From Anoplolepis gracilipes (taxonomy: Eukaryota > Arthropoda > Insecta > Hymenoptera > Formicidae), in assembly GCF_047496725.1 (NCBI RefSeq), contig NC_132977.1:8283501-8347500 (forward strand): a stretch of 64,000 nt of DNA, given 5' to 3'. A program made the position numbers and the translations under genes. The notes beneath the pieces were generated by a model. That model was not told the DNA's origin. It was given only the letters and a program-made list of their open reading frames with translations, and did not search any database. Of this stretch, positions 26,600 to 40,369 are shown piece after piece. Each line of letters opens with the position of its first letter. Position 1 is the first letter of the stretch.

Positions 26600-28819
26600 A
26601 AGTAAATCATAAATTATCAATAATATTTAAATGCTTTATATTCTGAGATAGAGTTATTTTTTTATCGGGATTTTAATATCTTTCGAATAAACGGCAATTT
26701 TAGAGACGACGCGACGGCGAGAGATGAATCAATCGTTTTCTATTACAACGATATATCGTCTTACCCGTGTCTCGATCCGGTGTCCCATCGCTTCCGCTCG
26801 TCCGCGTTGTGGCAGAATTAAGTGAAATGAGGAACGAGGTTTTTTCGTAAATTGCACCGAAGGCGAGACGATCATTTATAAAAGTTAGGAGCTTCTTACT
26901 CCCCCCCCCAGACCGATAAACTTAATAGCTTTAGAAATTTACGGGGTTTGGCATGCTGAGGAGAAAATTTTGTTGAGCGCCTCTGTTTTCTTACGATCGA
27001 TCGTCCGCTACTTCCTCCTTGTTTTATTGGGTACATCCGCGCCATTACGCTCGCGAAATAATTTTGTTCTCGCTTCGCCGTCTTGCATCTCCTTCTCTCC
27101 CTTCTTCTCTCCTCCTTTATGTATACACATCTTGCAATGCAATATCTTCGATGGAACATATTTACGGCGCCGTGACGGCGAACTTAACGACAGGTTGTGT
27201 AAGTTACGTTCTCTGTGACTAGGCGAGAAAACGCAATATGAGTTTTAAAAGATGCGAATAAAACTCGTCGATGATCTAAACGTCGTAATGTAGTGTTGCT
27301 TCATGCATCGAATATTGAATGGAAAATCTGGTAATTACGATCGATACGTTCGCACGTCGTAGTATAATGTTGCGTTCGCTGTGGCTACTCGATAATACCT
27401 GGATTAATTTGATGCCGGGATCGAATGGCTGTGTAGTTAATTAAGTCTACATAGAAAATGACGAAATATTTGAGAAATCTTCTCGCAAATTTGTTTATCA
27501 CGTTCTATTAGTTGAACTTTAGATAGATGTGAAACGATATTAAAACGAGTATTGAAAACAAAGCCCATTAAATGGCCTATTAAAATATGAATACGAGTGC
27601 TGTTAAGGTTGTAAGGCAGTAAAATGTGTATTGTAAATCCGATGAAATAAATCAATATAATATATAAGAGACAAAATAGTTATTTTTTTAGCTTTAATTT
27701 TTTTCTCATCTAATTTTATTTGTTCACAAATATAATATTATTTCTTCTCGTCCCTCTTTTTTTTTTTTTTCTTTTTGCGGAGTGCACGTAAGTTATATTA
27801 GTGATTTGCTTGGAATTTTGGAAGCAAACAGGAATACAGTTGGTGTTTCGTGAATTTGTTTCGAGACGACTGGTCTGGAATTCCGCCGGGATCCGATTAA
27901 ATTCCGTAAGAGAAATGGTTTTAGTCTCGACGGCCTATAATCTCGAAAGCATAGTCGAGCTATGAACAACGGGTATCCTGGGACAATTCGAATCCGTTTA
28001 AATGATAATTTGAAAAGCTAGTTGGCACCTAAAGCTCTTGCTATATCGGTGGTGACCCTCGTAACGGCCACACTGAATAGGTAACATCGACCAAACTCTC
28101 GCGTATGTAACTCTTTACCGACTAGTTTGCATGTGTACAACAAAGTTGGTTTAGCATAAAAGTATTCCGGGTATATATGTATATTTATGATTCAATTCAA
28201 ATAAATGCGAAAAAAAAGAGAGAACCTTTTAAAATTGTGCACGCATAAACCGAAATTAAGTATGTTATTCATTTATGTAATCCATTTTAAATTTAATACC
28301 ATTTTTCCACTACATAACGTTCAGTTTGTTTACAACACTTTTTCGTGTGAACAAATATTTCCCAGCGAACTGAAATGATGGAATATACGTACATTTATTA
28401 TAAAATTAATAAATTTGTATTTTCGCAATTTCATTGATTAAGAAAATGATTAACAAAATTCTTTTTTAAAAAGAAGAAGTCTATTGATATTAGTTCTATT
28501 AACAACTGTTGTTTTGGTGGCTTGATAGGAGACACACAAAGCTATTCTCAATTTTCGTTTACGCGGCGTGGAATGCATGGCAATTGCGGAAACGTAGCTG
28601 AGAAATTGAGATTTTCCCGAGATTGTGTTTGTGTATCAGCGTGAAAAGCGATGGGATTTTGCCGGACACGCTATAATTGTAAGTTGCGCGACTTAGTCGT
28701 ATTAAGGAGTCTGAGTGAACGCTGTTAGTGCAAATTCCGTCGAGCTTCGCGGTTTCGCAATTGCAATTGCGTGGCTCGCATCGAGCAATACAATTCCGTT
28801 TGACCCCTCACCCTTTCGC

Positions 28820-28822
<3 letters not shown>
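26600..28822. other. Gene-free stretch
   Basis: No supportable gene. GC-richer patches at 26700-27230 and 27840-28110 contain open frames on both strands with no recognisable product. I see no RNA gene or repeat family. Confidence 0.55.

Positions 28823-28881
<59 letters not shown>
28823..28881. repeat. (GA)n microsatellite
   Basis: A GA dinucleotide tract of about 59 bp, followed by degenerate GGAGAGAGGGAGG sequence. The open frames across it, giving Arg-Glu or Ser-Leu repeats, are artefacts. In insects such tracts can bind GAGA-type factors, but that is only a possibility here. Confidence 0.95.
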
Positions 28882-28882
<1 letters not shown>

Positions 28883-30646
28883 GGAGAGAGGGAGGTGGGG
28901 ATATCATTCCTCCGCATCTAGAAAATCAGAGAATGAGATGGTTGTGACGGTAAAGGTATCTTGAAAGTGCTGGCTTATACTGGCAGTTTATACTGGCGAT
29001 TACTTGCATTAATCGTTTTCTTCAGTTGCATGTATGTATATCTGAGAATTTCTCAGTGTCCTAGAAACCACAAGTTAAGTTTCTTTATAACATTACGGAG
29101 CAGCACGCCATTTTTCCGTTTAAAACTATACATATATTTTACCACTGCATTTTTTAATAATCTTTTAAATGCCGGCGTGTTATTTTACCCCATTGTATAG
29201 GTAGTTACTTACTTATTATTTAACATTAAACATCAGACTAGCATTTTTGTAAAGAAGTGACACAATTTAATGAGATTACATAAACTGAAACAGAGCATAT
29301 AAATAATGTATTTTTGGCAGAGTATTTTATGCTGTACTTTTCACGAATTACAGTACATTTTAATATTGTAAAGTATTTCTGTGATATTAATGAGATTTTG
29401 TAAATCTCCAACTTTGTAAAACAATATAAATTTTGTCGGACAATATAATCACAATAATTTCTGCAGGAGCTGCATGCAGCAGGAGACATTTATCTCATTC
29501 TCATTGAGTTTGTAAAAGCTGACATGAGAGAAGTGAATAGCATCGAAACAAACCTTTTTGCCTCGACGATAGTTCAAATTCATTGTGCTTCGCACGGCAT
29601 GTTTACGTGATGGTCATCCGTAAATGGTAGAGTGTTTGCATACGAACGAGATCCATTTGATAGATCCTACGCGTAGCTTATCTGTTCTAGATCGAAATTA
29701 TTTGCTTGATTAGAGAGATTGTACTTTTTTGCTGTACATTGACGAATTGTATTGAATTTAATTAATCGATGATTTGTAAAATCTGTTAGAGCAAAGTTTA
29801 AATCATTGAATAATTTTATTCGCGCTTTCTATTTGCGTAAATTAAATATTGAAATTTTTTTATAAATTTATATATCACTTATATTACTTATTTGTTGCCG
29901 TGTTGATATATTAATTTACATATAATAATTTTGCTAAGAGGATATTAAATATAATTTAGCTTTTATAGAATTATTATATTAATTATGACATCAGCAATTA
30001 CGTTATTTGGCTCAAACAATACAATGCTGACCATCCGGAATCCTGTTGCATGCACAAACGCGTAAGACAATGGCCTAACACACTTGCATCTCGCAGATGT
30101 TTGTAGAATAATGTAGGATATTATAGTAGCAAGACATATTCAACCGCAAAACCGCGCGTATGTATGTATTTCAATGCGTCATTATATTCGTATTAAGATT
30201 CAAAATTATAGTTTTAATGAAAGTAATTTTCAATTTACTTGACAAAAAGATTTATAGATTTATAGATTTCAATATTTGTAAATATCTTTTAATTTCCTTC
30301 TATATTTTTTATTTTAACATTTAATTTCCTATTTTTTATTTTAAAGCATCGAGATTGATATTAAGCATATTGTCCTCACAAACAGCTTTGTATTGCGGAA
30401 ATGTTTCATTCGCGAATTATTACGAGATTAGATTTTCATATAAGCAGCTATGATGACGTGTAGTCGACTGCTCGGTAGTTGGTTGCTCACAATTTTCGCC
30501 TGAAGTCACAAGAGGTATTAGTTCGAGTTACGGAGACGCTAGACGTCTTCGAAGTTGCAACTGCACGGCAGAAGCAACGTAATAACTCCTATTGCACATG
30601 GGACACGATTGCCTCGTACTGTAGCGATGTCCGCGAGATAGAACAT

Positions 30647-30679
<33 letters not shown>

Positions 30680-33600
30680 CTTGACTAGAGATGAACCGGT
30701 ATCTCCGTAACTATGGTCGTAATTATGCCAATTAATTATGCGCGGTTTATCCGTGATATACTCGGTGTTTAGTTACCTATTACGTTGCAAAATGCATTAA
30801 TGGTTTTAATGATTTATGTATTTATCATTCTATATGTACAAGTACATTTCCAATTAATAACTTTAACGTAGATTACTTTATAAATAAATTAATTATCGTA
30901 TGCCGTAAAAAGAATTTAATATAATTGAATATAAAAGAAAGAAAAAATTTAATATAATTAGATTCTCAGCACAACACAAATGGCATATAATGCATAGATG
31001 CTCTATTTCATTTTCACATTTGCGAACAGTAGAAACGCTGGCTTAAAGGGCGTGGAAATACTGTCGTTTGACCATTACGGTATGCGTGGTCTTGGAAGCG
31101 GCTCGTTGCATCCGCAATCGCGCGTATTAATCGATTCCCTCGGGAATACATCAAGCAGAAGACGGTTGGAGACCAAAGGGTCACTATGCACCTCGTGTGC
31201 GAAACGAGCCTTTGGAGTAGTAAGTCGGCCAAACGGAATGCATGACGTTTCTACGATCCGTGATACCTTTTGTGCGGCGCTATCCAGCGTCAATGGCAAT
31301 CCTCTATATGGATATATATTCAAGTGCATACCAGCGGTAAATGCATAAGACTGTTTCTTTTGAATCGGCGGCACATAATACGCGTTACGCGAATGCCTGA
31401 AAGCACTTGTGTACACAAATATAATATTTGCATTGAGCTAAACGAAAAAATCGGTACGGTACATTGATGATAATACTTTTTACATATTGTCGCGAGATAG
31501 CACTTTGACGTAAGAGTATTTCAAATCATTTCTATTGCTACAGCTGAATAATAAAATTAGCGTACGGTGGGAACGTTAAACGAACCCCTTATTTATCTAG
31601 GATTATTGACGCTCTCTTACGCGATTATACATGGCCCATATTAGTGGCAAGCATTTCGATTAAGTATGAAATGTAATGTGCTAATATAGAACAAGTATAC
31701 GACGAAGAGCAAACGAAAATGGTGATAAGAATGAAGCATACTGCTCGTTCACGCGATGAGAAACGTGCAAAGGAGATCGTAAAGTGAGGCGAGTAAACAG
31801 TAAAGCAAGACGTGCAAATATTCCGGAATATTTCAGCCTTATTTCCCACCGGCGGCGTGAACTTTAGTACAATTAATGCAAGCTTCAATTGTTACTACAT
31901 TTAATTTATAATATTTGGATAATACATATTTCCTCGGTTCGTTAATGCAAATTATTTGCGCGATTAGAATACACTATATGCGCCAAACATAATATAATCA
32001 TTCCGTTTTGAACACAAAGAGAACGAGCATGCATCATAGAGACGAATGTATTTCCATGTATAATTTCCGCATATGGCATGTACGTTGTTGCGTAGATATC
32101 GAGTAAACACTCGAGGTTCGCAATGGCAAGTGATTACATCACGATCCATGTAATTATTCAATTTATGAGATCAATTTCGCAATAGCTGAACGAGGTGACG
32201 TTTGTATTGCTCGAGCGTGTACTTTAAAGAAATCAATACGAGGTAGTTGTTACAGTGCCGGGATTGTACAAGCTATACGATTGCCATTAAGTGGATAAAG
32301 TACGCAATCTACGGCTCAATATTTTCTCAATCTCTGTGTGCAAACAAGATAATCGTGACGAGCGTCAATAAAGAATGCATAGCTTCGCTATTACGTATAT
32401 TGCCTCTTAGTTGAGCGCGGGTGGCTCGTGTTATTCTCGAAACTATAGCTACTCTATCAAGTCTTTGCCACTTACGACTTTAAATAACTAGTTTCTGCAG
32501 CGACTCGGAGCCATTACTCGGAAAATGTTTTTCACTCAACTGACTGCTTAGTTTGGGTGATATTATTATTATTATAATTATTAAAAGTTTACGAGTATTG
32601 TGGTTGCTTTTATTGTTACGATGAGAATACACATTTAATGCAAAAAAGCAGTAACAAACGCAATTTGATTCTATTTATGATGCAGCTCAAGGAGTTTCGT
32701 TCACATAAATGTTCGAACGATCTGACAGTTTTACGGACGGGCGAAAAGCTCCATCGAATTCAAGTTTCATGAAAAACCGTTATATATTTTATAGAATATC
32801 GTTTCGAAGATATATTTATTTTCGTAAACAAATTTGTTTGATTATTTTATACCTATTTGATTATCATTTGTTTTATAGATAATCGGTATATTTTTTACTT
32901 TCACAGGAGAATTTCTATTGTATGTTCCAGTTATGTCTTGAGATTTCAATACATATAATATACATATTTTTAATATAATCGTTACCGTACGTTGCTCGTA
33001 TTTCGGACGTATTACTCTCGATATTTCTTGTTTCCTTTTCCCTTTCCGATGCGCGACGCGACTGAAATTAAAGCGTTCCGGAATAATGAAGTTAAGGGTT
33101 GCAGCACATTTCCGCATTTCTCCTTTAGTTCCCCGGGAGGAAACTCGCCGGAGGACAAAGACAGTGTCTCGGCGAAACGGAGAAAAATAAAGCCGGAGGT
33201 AGGAAAGAGGTAGACGAGCAGGCACGTCCTTTCGACCCGAATCACCCTCTCGCCTCTCTCCGCTGTGCCAACCGCCAATGGCCACGTTCCTGAACACTGG
33301 TTAGCACTGTCGTGCACCCCTTTCTTCCCTTCTCGACCCGCGAGCAAATACACGCGAACGTGTAGGTGTTCACGTGGGCATCTGCACACATGCGCGCGGA
33401 TAAAATGGCGTATTCACTAAAAGGGTACGAACACAGAATACGAGCGGGTACAATGCGTGCTCGTCGAGGGTGGTATTGCGGGTAAATGGACACGGATTCT
33501 GGTCGAAGACGTCCGTACACAGCGTATACGGGATACAGTACAAATCGGAGCTTGCACATGTCGTTGGAAAAAAATTGAAATTATTTTATCTATTCGATAT

Positions 33601-33753
33601 TTCGATAACGATCAAAATATTAATGTAAATGCAATGATATCTAAATCATTTTTTTTACCCTCGTAGATCTGTGGTGCAAAAATATGTCATCTTGTGTTCA
33701 AAGCGTGCTCCTTATATTTTACATAATTGTTAAATATCTTTGTGTTGGATTGG
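28882..33753. other. Gene-free stretch
   Basis: No supportable gene. A second GA tract occurs at 30647-30673, and short A/T-rich imperfect repeats at about 30240-30345. The region at 33050-33560 is GC-richer, with long overlapping open frames on both strands (up to about 150 codons) but no recognisable domain; I treat these as low stop density. Confidence 0.5.
30647..30673. repeat. (GA)n microsatellite
   Basis: A short GA dinucleotide tract of about 27 bp with no gene context. Confidence 0.9.

Positions 33754-33783
<30 letters not shown>
33754..33783. repeat. Poly-A run (30 A)
   Basis: Thirty consecutive A bases. It could be the 3' tail of a retroposed sequence on the + strand, but the preceding few hundred bases show no recognisable element and I saw no clear target-site duplication. 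Confidence 0.9.
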
Positions 33784-33785
<2 letters not shown>

Positions 33786-33905
33786 AACTCTCGCGATGAA
33801 AATTTGTTCAAATGTGTGTACGTCGCGAATAGAGATGTGATAGAACATTGAAAAAAGAAGAAGGAAACCAGCGTTCGATTACGGCATGTTGTAATATATA
33901 GTTTC

Positions 33906-33932
33906 TCACACACACACACACACACACACACA
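33906..33932. repeat. (CA)n microsatellite
   Basis: A CA dinucleotide tract of about 27 bp. Confidence 0.9.
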
Positions 33933-35166
33933 TATGGGAAAGGCACCCGCCTCCTAAATTCTCTTAAGCCTGCTGAGTGAAAAAGGGAAGACCGAGGAAG
34001 AACTCTCTGATTTGATAATACCCTGTGGATTTCGCGGTAGGTTTGGTACACGATGTTTCTTCGTGATTTATTCTGTGATTACGTGCATGGCGAGCAAATG
34101 AATTTTTATGAACCATCACTGGTCAGTGTTCCCATGAAGATTTACATAGTTGAAAGCGGCAGAAAAACATCGGTCTTTACATTCGCGCAAAATCAACGCT
34201 AAATATTGCTTGCCACTTCTGGATTTTATCTATATACCACTTTCGTATACATTGAAAGTACAGACTTCGGTGCTTTCATTTCATTGATTCGAAAATTCGA
34301 TTTAAGTTCCCCTCTGGACCATCAGGAATCTATTTAATGTAAAATCACGATTAAATAATAACAACTACGCGCCATTTAAATACTTTAACGAAAGCTTTTA
34401 AAATCTGTGTTTCTTTCTTATACGCGAATCCTTCCCGACAGTTTCATTAAAAATTAATGTTTAAATCTGAAGTTTTGTAGAGAGGAGTTAACTACCTCCA
34501 TTTTTTTTTATACGCTGTTAAGTGTTCATGAATTTGAAAGTCTCGCAAAGTGCTGAAATATATCTACGCAAGGTTTTATACTGAGCTTGTAAAAATAAAA
34601 AAAAGTGGCTCTCTGTTCGCACGTTGAATGACTTTGTAATTTTGTATATGGCTTAATCTACTGAATATTAATATGTACTAACAAAACTACAACGTGTTCT
34701 CGTAGAAATGCATAGCGATGTAATTATGTAATGATATGTGATGCATAGAAGATATAATTACTTTGTATTTTTTTATTTTCAGAGAATAAGTTATAACTTG
34801 TAGTAAGATATAAGTGATAAAAGATTAGATAATAAAAAAATATCTCAGAAAGAAATATTAATGGAAATAATATTTAATATATAAATATATATATAGAAAA
34901 AATATATGTAGAAGAGACTTAAAAATAACAAGTAATTCAACAAATAATAGCATCTACATCTTACATTTATATCTCACTATGGCCAACAGAAAAATAGCAA
35001 ACGAAAATAGGAAATGATAAATGTGAAGCTTCAGAAACGGAGCTATTTTTACCTTAAACCGCAATACTTCGTGAAATAGAAATGAAGAAAAAAGCAGAAA
35101 AGTGCAGCACTGAAAAGTAAAATAAATTCAATGGATGCATTGGAGCTTCACAAGCGTCACATTTTT

Positions 35167-35171
<5 letters not shown>

Positions 35172-35198
<27 letters not shown>

Positions 35199-35199
35199 T
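35172..35199. repeat. (TA)n microsatellite
   Basis: A TA dinucleotide tract of 28 bp. Confidence 0.9.
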
Positions 35200-37447
35200 C
35201 TGAAAATTAGATAGATTTTATTTTGTAACAATTTTTATGCTACATTATATTACATTTATTCATCAGCAATTGATATATATGTATAGGCGAGATCGAAAAT
35301 AGAAAATTTCAATTTTAATGTAGTACGTTGCCTTACGAGAGACAGGACGATGATCTCTCTAGAGGATTGTATAGTTAGTGATATAACTTTTCCGAAAACG
35401 AGTGCGTCGCTTCCAGCAACGAATCGCATTCGTCAGTCGTCTCTTCCGCTCGCTCCATTTTTCGTCCGGCCTTCGTCACCTGGCCTGAAAACGGTCCTCT
35501 TTCTCCGTCGGGATGTAATAACTCTACATTTCCCGGCCCGACGACGTCTCGCCGCGACAAATAAAACACGCCGCTACTCGACCGAACAAATCGACTTTCC
35601 GTCCTTGCTCATCTATTAGAGCAAGATCGATGGCCAAGTATAGATCAGAGCTCAAGACTTTTGAAGCGGATAGCAGTTGTTGGCTGGTAATGTAAAACAT
35701 TGATATTTACTTGTCCAAGTTTTATCATTTTTTTTTATTTTCTGACTCTCTATTTCCTGATTATTCTATAGGTGTAAAAATAAATTTTGGTTTGTGCTTT
35801 ATACGTATTTTGTCTTTGATTTAAAGTTTCGAAACTTTAAAATATATCGGAGATAAGGATTTTCTAAAAATAGTTAAGAAAAAAAAAATAAATATTACGC
35901 TTACATACGTATACAGAATATAAATCGAGAGCATATGATCATCTGATAAAAATAGTTTTTTAATTGAATTATCAGTAGCATACCAAATTTTTCAATCAAC
36001 TGTATGAAAATAATTGGCCGCTAATGAATGCACTCTTAGTATTGCTCTGTTTGACCTATTTTCACATTTCAATAGCGCTTGAAATATACATATACATTCA
36101 AGTATGCTATTATATGAAGCAAAATTGGAAGACTTAATACTATATTATTTATAAGTGGCACTTGTAATTTTGATACGCTAGCTTGTTGTTACATATAAGT
36201 GATATATAAAATATATTACTGAATACACAGATTAATCGATAAATTAAATTATTATATAATAAGAACGAGAAATGTCAATATTTTACGATATTTTTCGAGG
36301 CTCCATCCATTTTGTCTCAATAAGTCTAAGCTCGATCCTTCGTGGATCACTACGAATTTTAATTTTTTTATTTTTCACTTGGCACGCAGAAGTGTGACGT
36401 AGAGAGGCTGAAAGATAAGAAAGAAAAATGCTCACGCAGCCGACACGGACGGATCCTCGCGAGTTTTGTCATGTCAGGAGAATTCCTGTAGAAGAGCACG
36501 AGGTCTTACCGACCTCTCTGCACGCGCACGAATATTCCTACATAAAATATTCTTAACTGGTCGTGCGCGGTCGTATTTGAGCGAAGGGCGGCGCCCGTTG
36601 GCAGATACGTCGTTGCGAACCTCCTTCATTCTCCTTTCCTACTGACATAGCGATTCCTATCTCATCGTCCGCCCGATCTCGTGATATCCTGCCAGATACG
36701 GGAACGAGCGGGAGAGATTCAATTATTGCTCTGAGACCCAATCCTTTAAACGCGCTCTCCGAGCCACTTCCAAGATAACTCGTTCCGATATTATTTCCTT
36801 TATTCGAGGAGCCATTATATCCGAGAGACCTATTCTTCATATTCTGTCTTGCATTTTTTTGAATGTTTTAAAAAGTCAGAGAAATGTTGAGACGCGAGAT
36901 AATACAATTATATTATTCATATATTACGAGTGTCGATTAAAAATTTCGTGGCTACGTAACTGACTGCGCAGGTTGAAAGAATCTCGTTTTCTGAAGAATT
37001 ATTACTCTTGTATGAAACTTGGGCGAATTACTGTATGCAACATACTCTAAATCATTATGGTGAACTCTGGTTATTATAGTTATTTAATCGGCTAAAAGAC
37101 GGGAGCACCTGCTATGTTCAGGCGCGGAATTTGCTGTAGTTTCCGCAGTTTAGAAAGCTAAAGTGCCGAAGTGTGTTATAGCAGTTGCAAGAAGTGATGA
37201 AGGGTTGTTACAGAAGAGGGGGAAATGATAGAAGGGAAGTCACGCATGTGGTATTCGTCAACGGCCTAAATATACCAGAGTGCTCTAGCTTCGCGGTTTA
37301 TTAGCTTCTGTTCTGCTTCTATTGATTTCTACGGGATATTTGCTAAAATTCCATCTTACTATGCACGATTGAATAGATATTCATAGCTTTAAACAATGAT
37401 TTTTCTTACAATAATTAATACGAATCGAGGCAAACATGCTCATAAAG

Positions 37448-37554
37448 TAAAATATAAAATATTTGAATATGATAAAAAAGTGATAAAAAATATTAGAATA
37501 TGATAAAATATGAAATATTAGAATATGATAAAAAATATTGGGATATGATAAAAT
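37448..37554. repeat. Imperfect short tandem repeat
   Basis: About four copies of a unit of roughly 20-30 bp built around ATATTAGAATATGATAAAA, with small length differences and substitutions between copies. It is an AT-rich minisatellite with no coding role. Confidence 0.75.
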
Positions 37555-37991
37555 CAATCGGACTTCACGTATCTAAAACGCATCAAATTCTCATCTTTAG
37601 ATATGTATTGGAGTGTATTCGAATATGTGTGTAGCGGGGGATGAAGCATACGTTCCGGAATTCCCCCCGAATTCCAACCGTGTCATAGTAATGTAGCATT
37701 ATCGCGTCGTTGGAAAATCGCGAGCTATTGGAGATGACAAATCTCATAGAACACGAGAGCGAGCGGTAGTACATTTTGGGTGTCCGTTTATGCAAATTGC
37801 CACTTACGGTGCGAATCGTTTGTGGCCTCTATCGTCGTGAAATAAAGCGTATAACAAGAGTCCATCGTGACGTGTGAGAGGAGGGTGGAAAGGGCTTGCT
37901 TGAACGCGTATGTGAAAAATGCGGCATTAAAATACATATATGTATGTATATACATGTGATATTTCCATAACATACATTAGTAGAATAATTT

Positions 37992-38022
<31 letters not shown>

Positions 38023-39167
38023 AAAAATCCATAATCGATATTTTTTAATAAACTTCTGATGTCACGTATTCAGCACTAAATATTCCCGTCCGATTCTGAG
38101 TTACATTTGTCTTGCACGAAGATTCAATATGAACGCGAGACGACAGTTAAACAGCTGCATACACTTAGCTTATAAGTGTGAAATGAGTACGAACGCGTAA
38201 TGATCTTCCAAGTAATTTTTACAGCAAGATCTTTTTATTACATGGAGATATTGAAACGTAATTGAAGAAAATAAATGTCGAAATAAAATAGATTATCTTA
38301 TAATATTATAAAGAAAAAAATATATAGTTTGAGAAATACTTTAGAGTTAGTTTGCACAAATTTTTCTACATAAGTGAAGAAAAGGAATTTATATCTTGTG
38401 CGATATCTGTCTATGCATAATCGAGAAGATTATTACAAATAATTAATGACTCACAAGCTTATTTTGCTTTAAAATCTTTTCTGTTCAATGCTCTTCAAAT
38501 GTATAAATATCTGTTTTCGATGCGTTGACATCTTACGTTTGTATCAATTTTGCAATGTTAAAATTTTCCAAAAAAGTGTAAAGAGAAATTAAAAAATAAA
38601 TATAAAATTAGCAAAATATTTTCACGATATTTTATCTTAGATTATAAAGTACATATTTGTTCGAGAAAAAATTTTTATCGATAAAGAAATTTATACTACA
38701 AAAATAAACGAGCAATTAAATTTTTATAAATAATAAATCAACAAAATTATAAATAACTAACCTCATAATTGCTCTATCGTTGTCCGATTCTTAGATCTCT
38801 TTTTTTCTATTTTTCTTTTTCTGCTCCTTCGTGGCACTCACTCGCGAAAACACGCTTAATTACGATAATGTGTACATTAAAATAATAATTGCGCGGTACT
38901 TTGTAGAACACTTACATGATAAATTTCACACAATATGTATTCTATAATTCATTGCGAAAAAACGCGAAAATTACGTTATACGAAATTACGATATGCTCAA
39001 TTGAAAATTCATGCCATCAAATTAACGCTATGTTATCTTTAAGAATAATATACTTTTAAATAAAACGTGATGATTGCAAGAAATGATTATTCACGATGGA
39101 TAATTGTTAATTGTAATAATCTTAAAGAATAATTGCGTTTAGTATTTCTCAATATTCGTCGTGATCT
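37555..39167. other. Gene-free stretch before the tandem array
   Basis: AT-rich with a CT microsatellite at 37992-38018. The final segment before the array (about 39000-39167) does not match the repeat unit clearly, so the array's left boundary is sharp. No gene is supportable. Confidence 0.55.
37992..38018. repeat. (CT)n microsatellite
   Basis: A CT dinucleotide tract of about 27 bp. Confidence 0.9.
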
Positions 39168-39303
39168 TTTCTCGCGAGATTATACATGTACGACGACACA
39201 CGGAACGTCTTACGGCGTTACATTTTCACTCGAGTGTTGCCGTGCGAATGAAGGTGACCGAGTATACAATATACCTATATCTCTATACACCGCCGAATTT
39301 TTG

Positions 39304-39311
39304 TGACGTCA
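39304..39311. promoter_or_regulatory. CRE-like palindrome TGACGTCA (copy 1)
   Basis: A perfect consensus cAMP-response element palindrome inside the first 529-bp unit. It is repeated at the same position in the next two units. CREB/ATF-type bZIP factors bind this site in animals; use here is not shown. About 85 bp downstream in each unit is TTGTAG|GTACGTG, which resembles a splice donor. Confidence 0.4.
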
Positions 39312-39832
39312 CATAGCGTCGTATCACTGAGGTCGTAAACACGATCATTTCATTGTCATTTGTGTCGTGAGAGCCGAACGCGAAGGACGTTGTAGGTACG
39401 TGTCATATTATCTTTCGAATTTTACAATCGCGACAAGTACTAAGGGATACCAAACGCGATCATTCTCTACAATTATTATAATTAACGATTATCAATTCCC
39501 GCAATAGTAAATTATCGCAAAATGCATGCGTATATTATTAATTAATAGCAAAAATTATGCGAATTCAGACGCGTGATTTTTCGTTAGCGTTGGGCGAATC
39601 GTAACGCACGTGACGTAATTGTCTCGTCGCGATGTAGAATAAAGTGTATGTCAATGTGATTAATAAGTATTCTATAAAATATTACGCGATCGTACTTTTT
39701 TCGCGAGATTATACATGTACGACGACACACGGAACGTCTTACGGCGTTACATTTTCACTCGAGTGTTGCCGTGCGAATGAAGGTGACCGAGTATACAATA
39801 TACCTATATCTCTATACACCGCCGAATTCTTG

Positions 39833-39840
39833 TGACGTCA
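39833..39840. promoter_or_regulatory. CRE-like palindrome TGACGTCA (copy 2)
   Basis: The same perfect palindrome, 529 bp after the first, with identical flanks on both sides. Confidence 0.4.
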
Positions 39841-40361
39841 CATAGCGTCGTATCACTGAGGTCGTAAACACGATCATTTCATTGTCATTTGTGTCGTGAG
39901 AGCCGAACGCGAAGGACGTTGTAGGTACGTGTCATATTATCTTTCGAATTTTACAATCGCGACAAGTACTAAGAGATACCAAACGCGATCATTCTCTACA
40001 ATTATTATAATTAACGATTATCAATTCCCGCAATAGTAAATTATCGCAAAATGCATGCGTATATTATTAATTAATAGCAAAAATTATGCGAATTCAGACG
40101 CGTGATTTTTCGTTAGCGTTGGGCGAATCGTAACGCACGTAACGTAATTGTCTCGTCGCGATGTAGAATAAAGTGTATGTCAATGTGATTAATAAGTATT
40201 CTATAAAATATTACGCGATCGTACTTTTTTCGCGAGATTATACATGTACGACGACACACGGAACGTCTTACGGCGTTACATTTTCACTCGAGTGTTGCCG
40301 TGCGAATAAAGGTGACCGAGTATACAATATACCTATATCTCTATACACCGCCGAATTCTTG

Positions 40362-40369
40362 TGACGTCA
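40362..40369. promoter_or_regulatory. CRE-like palindrome TGACGTCA (copy 3)
   Basis: The third occurrence, again 529 bp on. It lies in the well-conserved part of the last unit. Confidence 0.4.

Larger units (their letters stand above)
33784..37447. other. Gene-free stretch
   Basis: Contains a (CA)n tract at 33906-33932 and a (TA)n tract at 35172-35199. A GC-richer patch at about 36440-36800 holds a 95-codon minus-strand open frame (36553-36840) rich in Gly and Ser that resembles nothing I know. No gene is supportable. Confidence 0.5.

Noticed and set aside
28702..28964. Open frames giving Arg-Glu or Ser-Leu repeats
   Set aside because: They are translations of the (GA)n microsatellite.
32842..33559. 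Overlapping minus-strand frames of 151, 125 and 105 codons, plus + strand frames
   Set aside because: Several frames on both strands are open together, a sign of locally low stop density in GC-richer DNA. No domain is recognisable.
36553..36840. 95-codon minus-strand frame rich in Gly and Ser
   Set aside because: No domain, no splice context and no supporting neighbour; the GC-richer patch explains it.
39644..39835. 63-codon open frame repeated at 40173-40364
   Set aside because: It recurs only because the 529-bp unit is duplicated. It spans the unit junction and is absent from copy 1's left side. The product resembles no protein.
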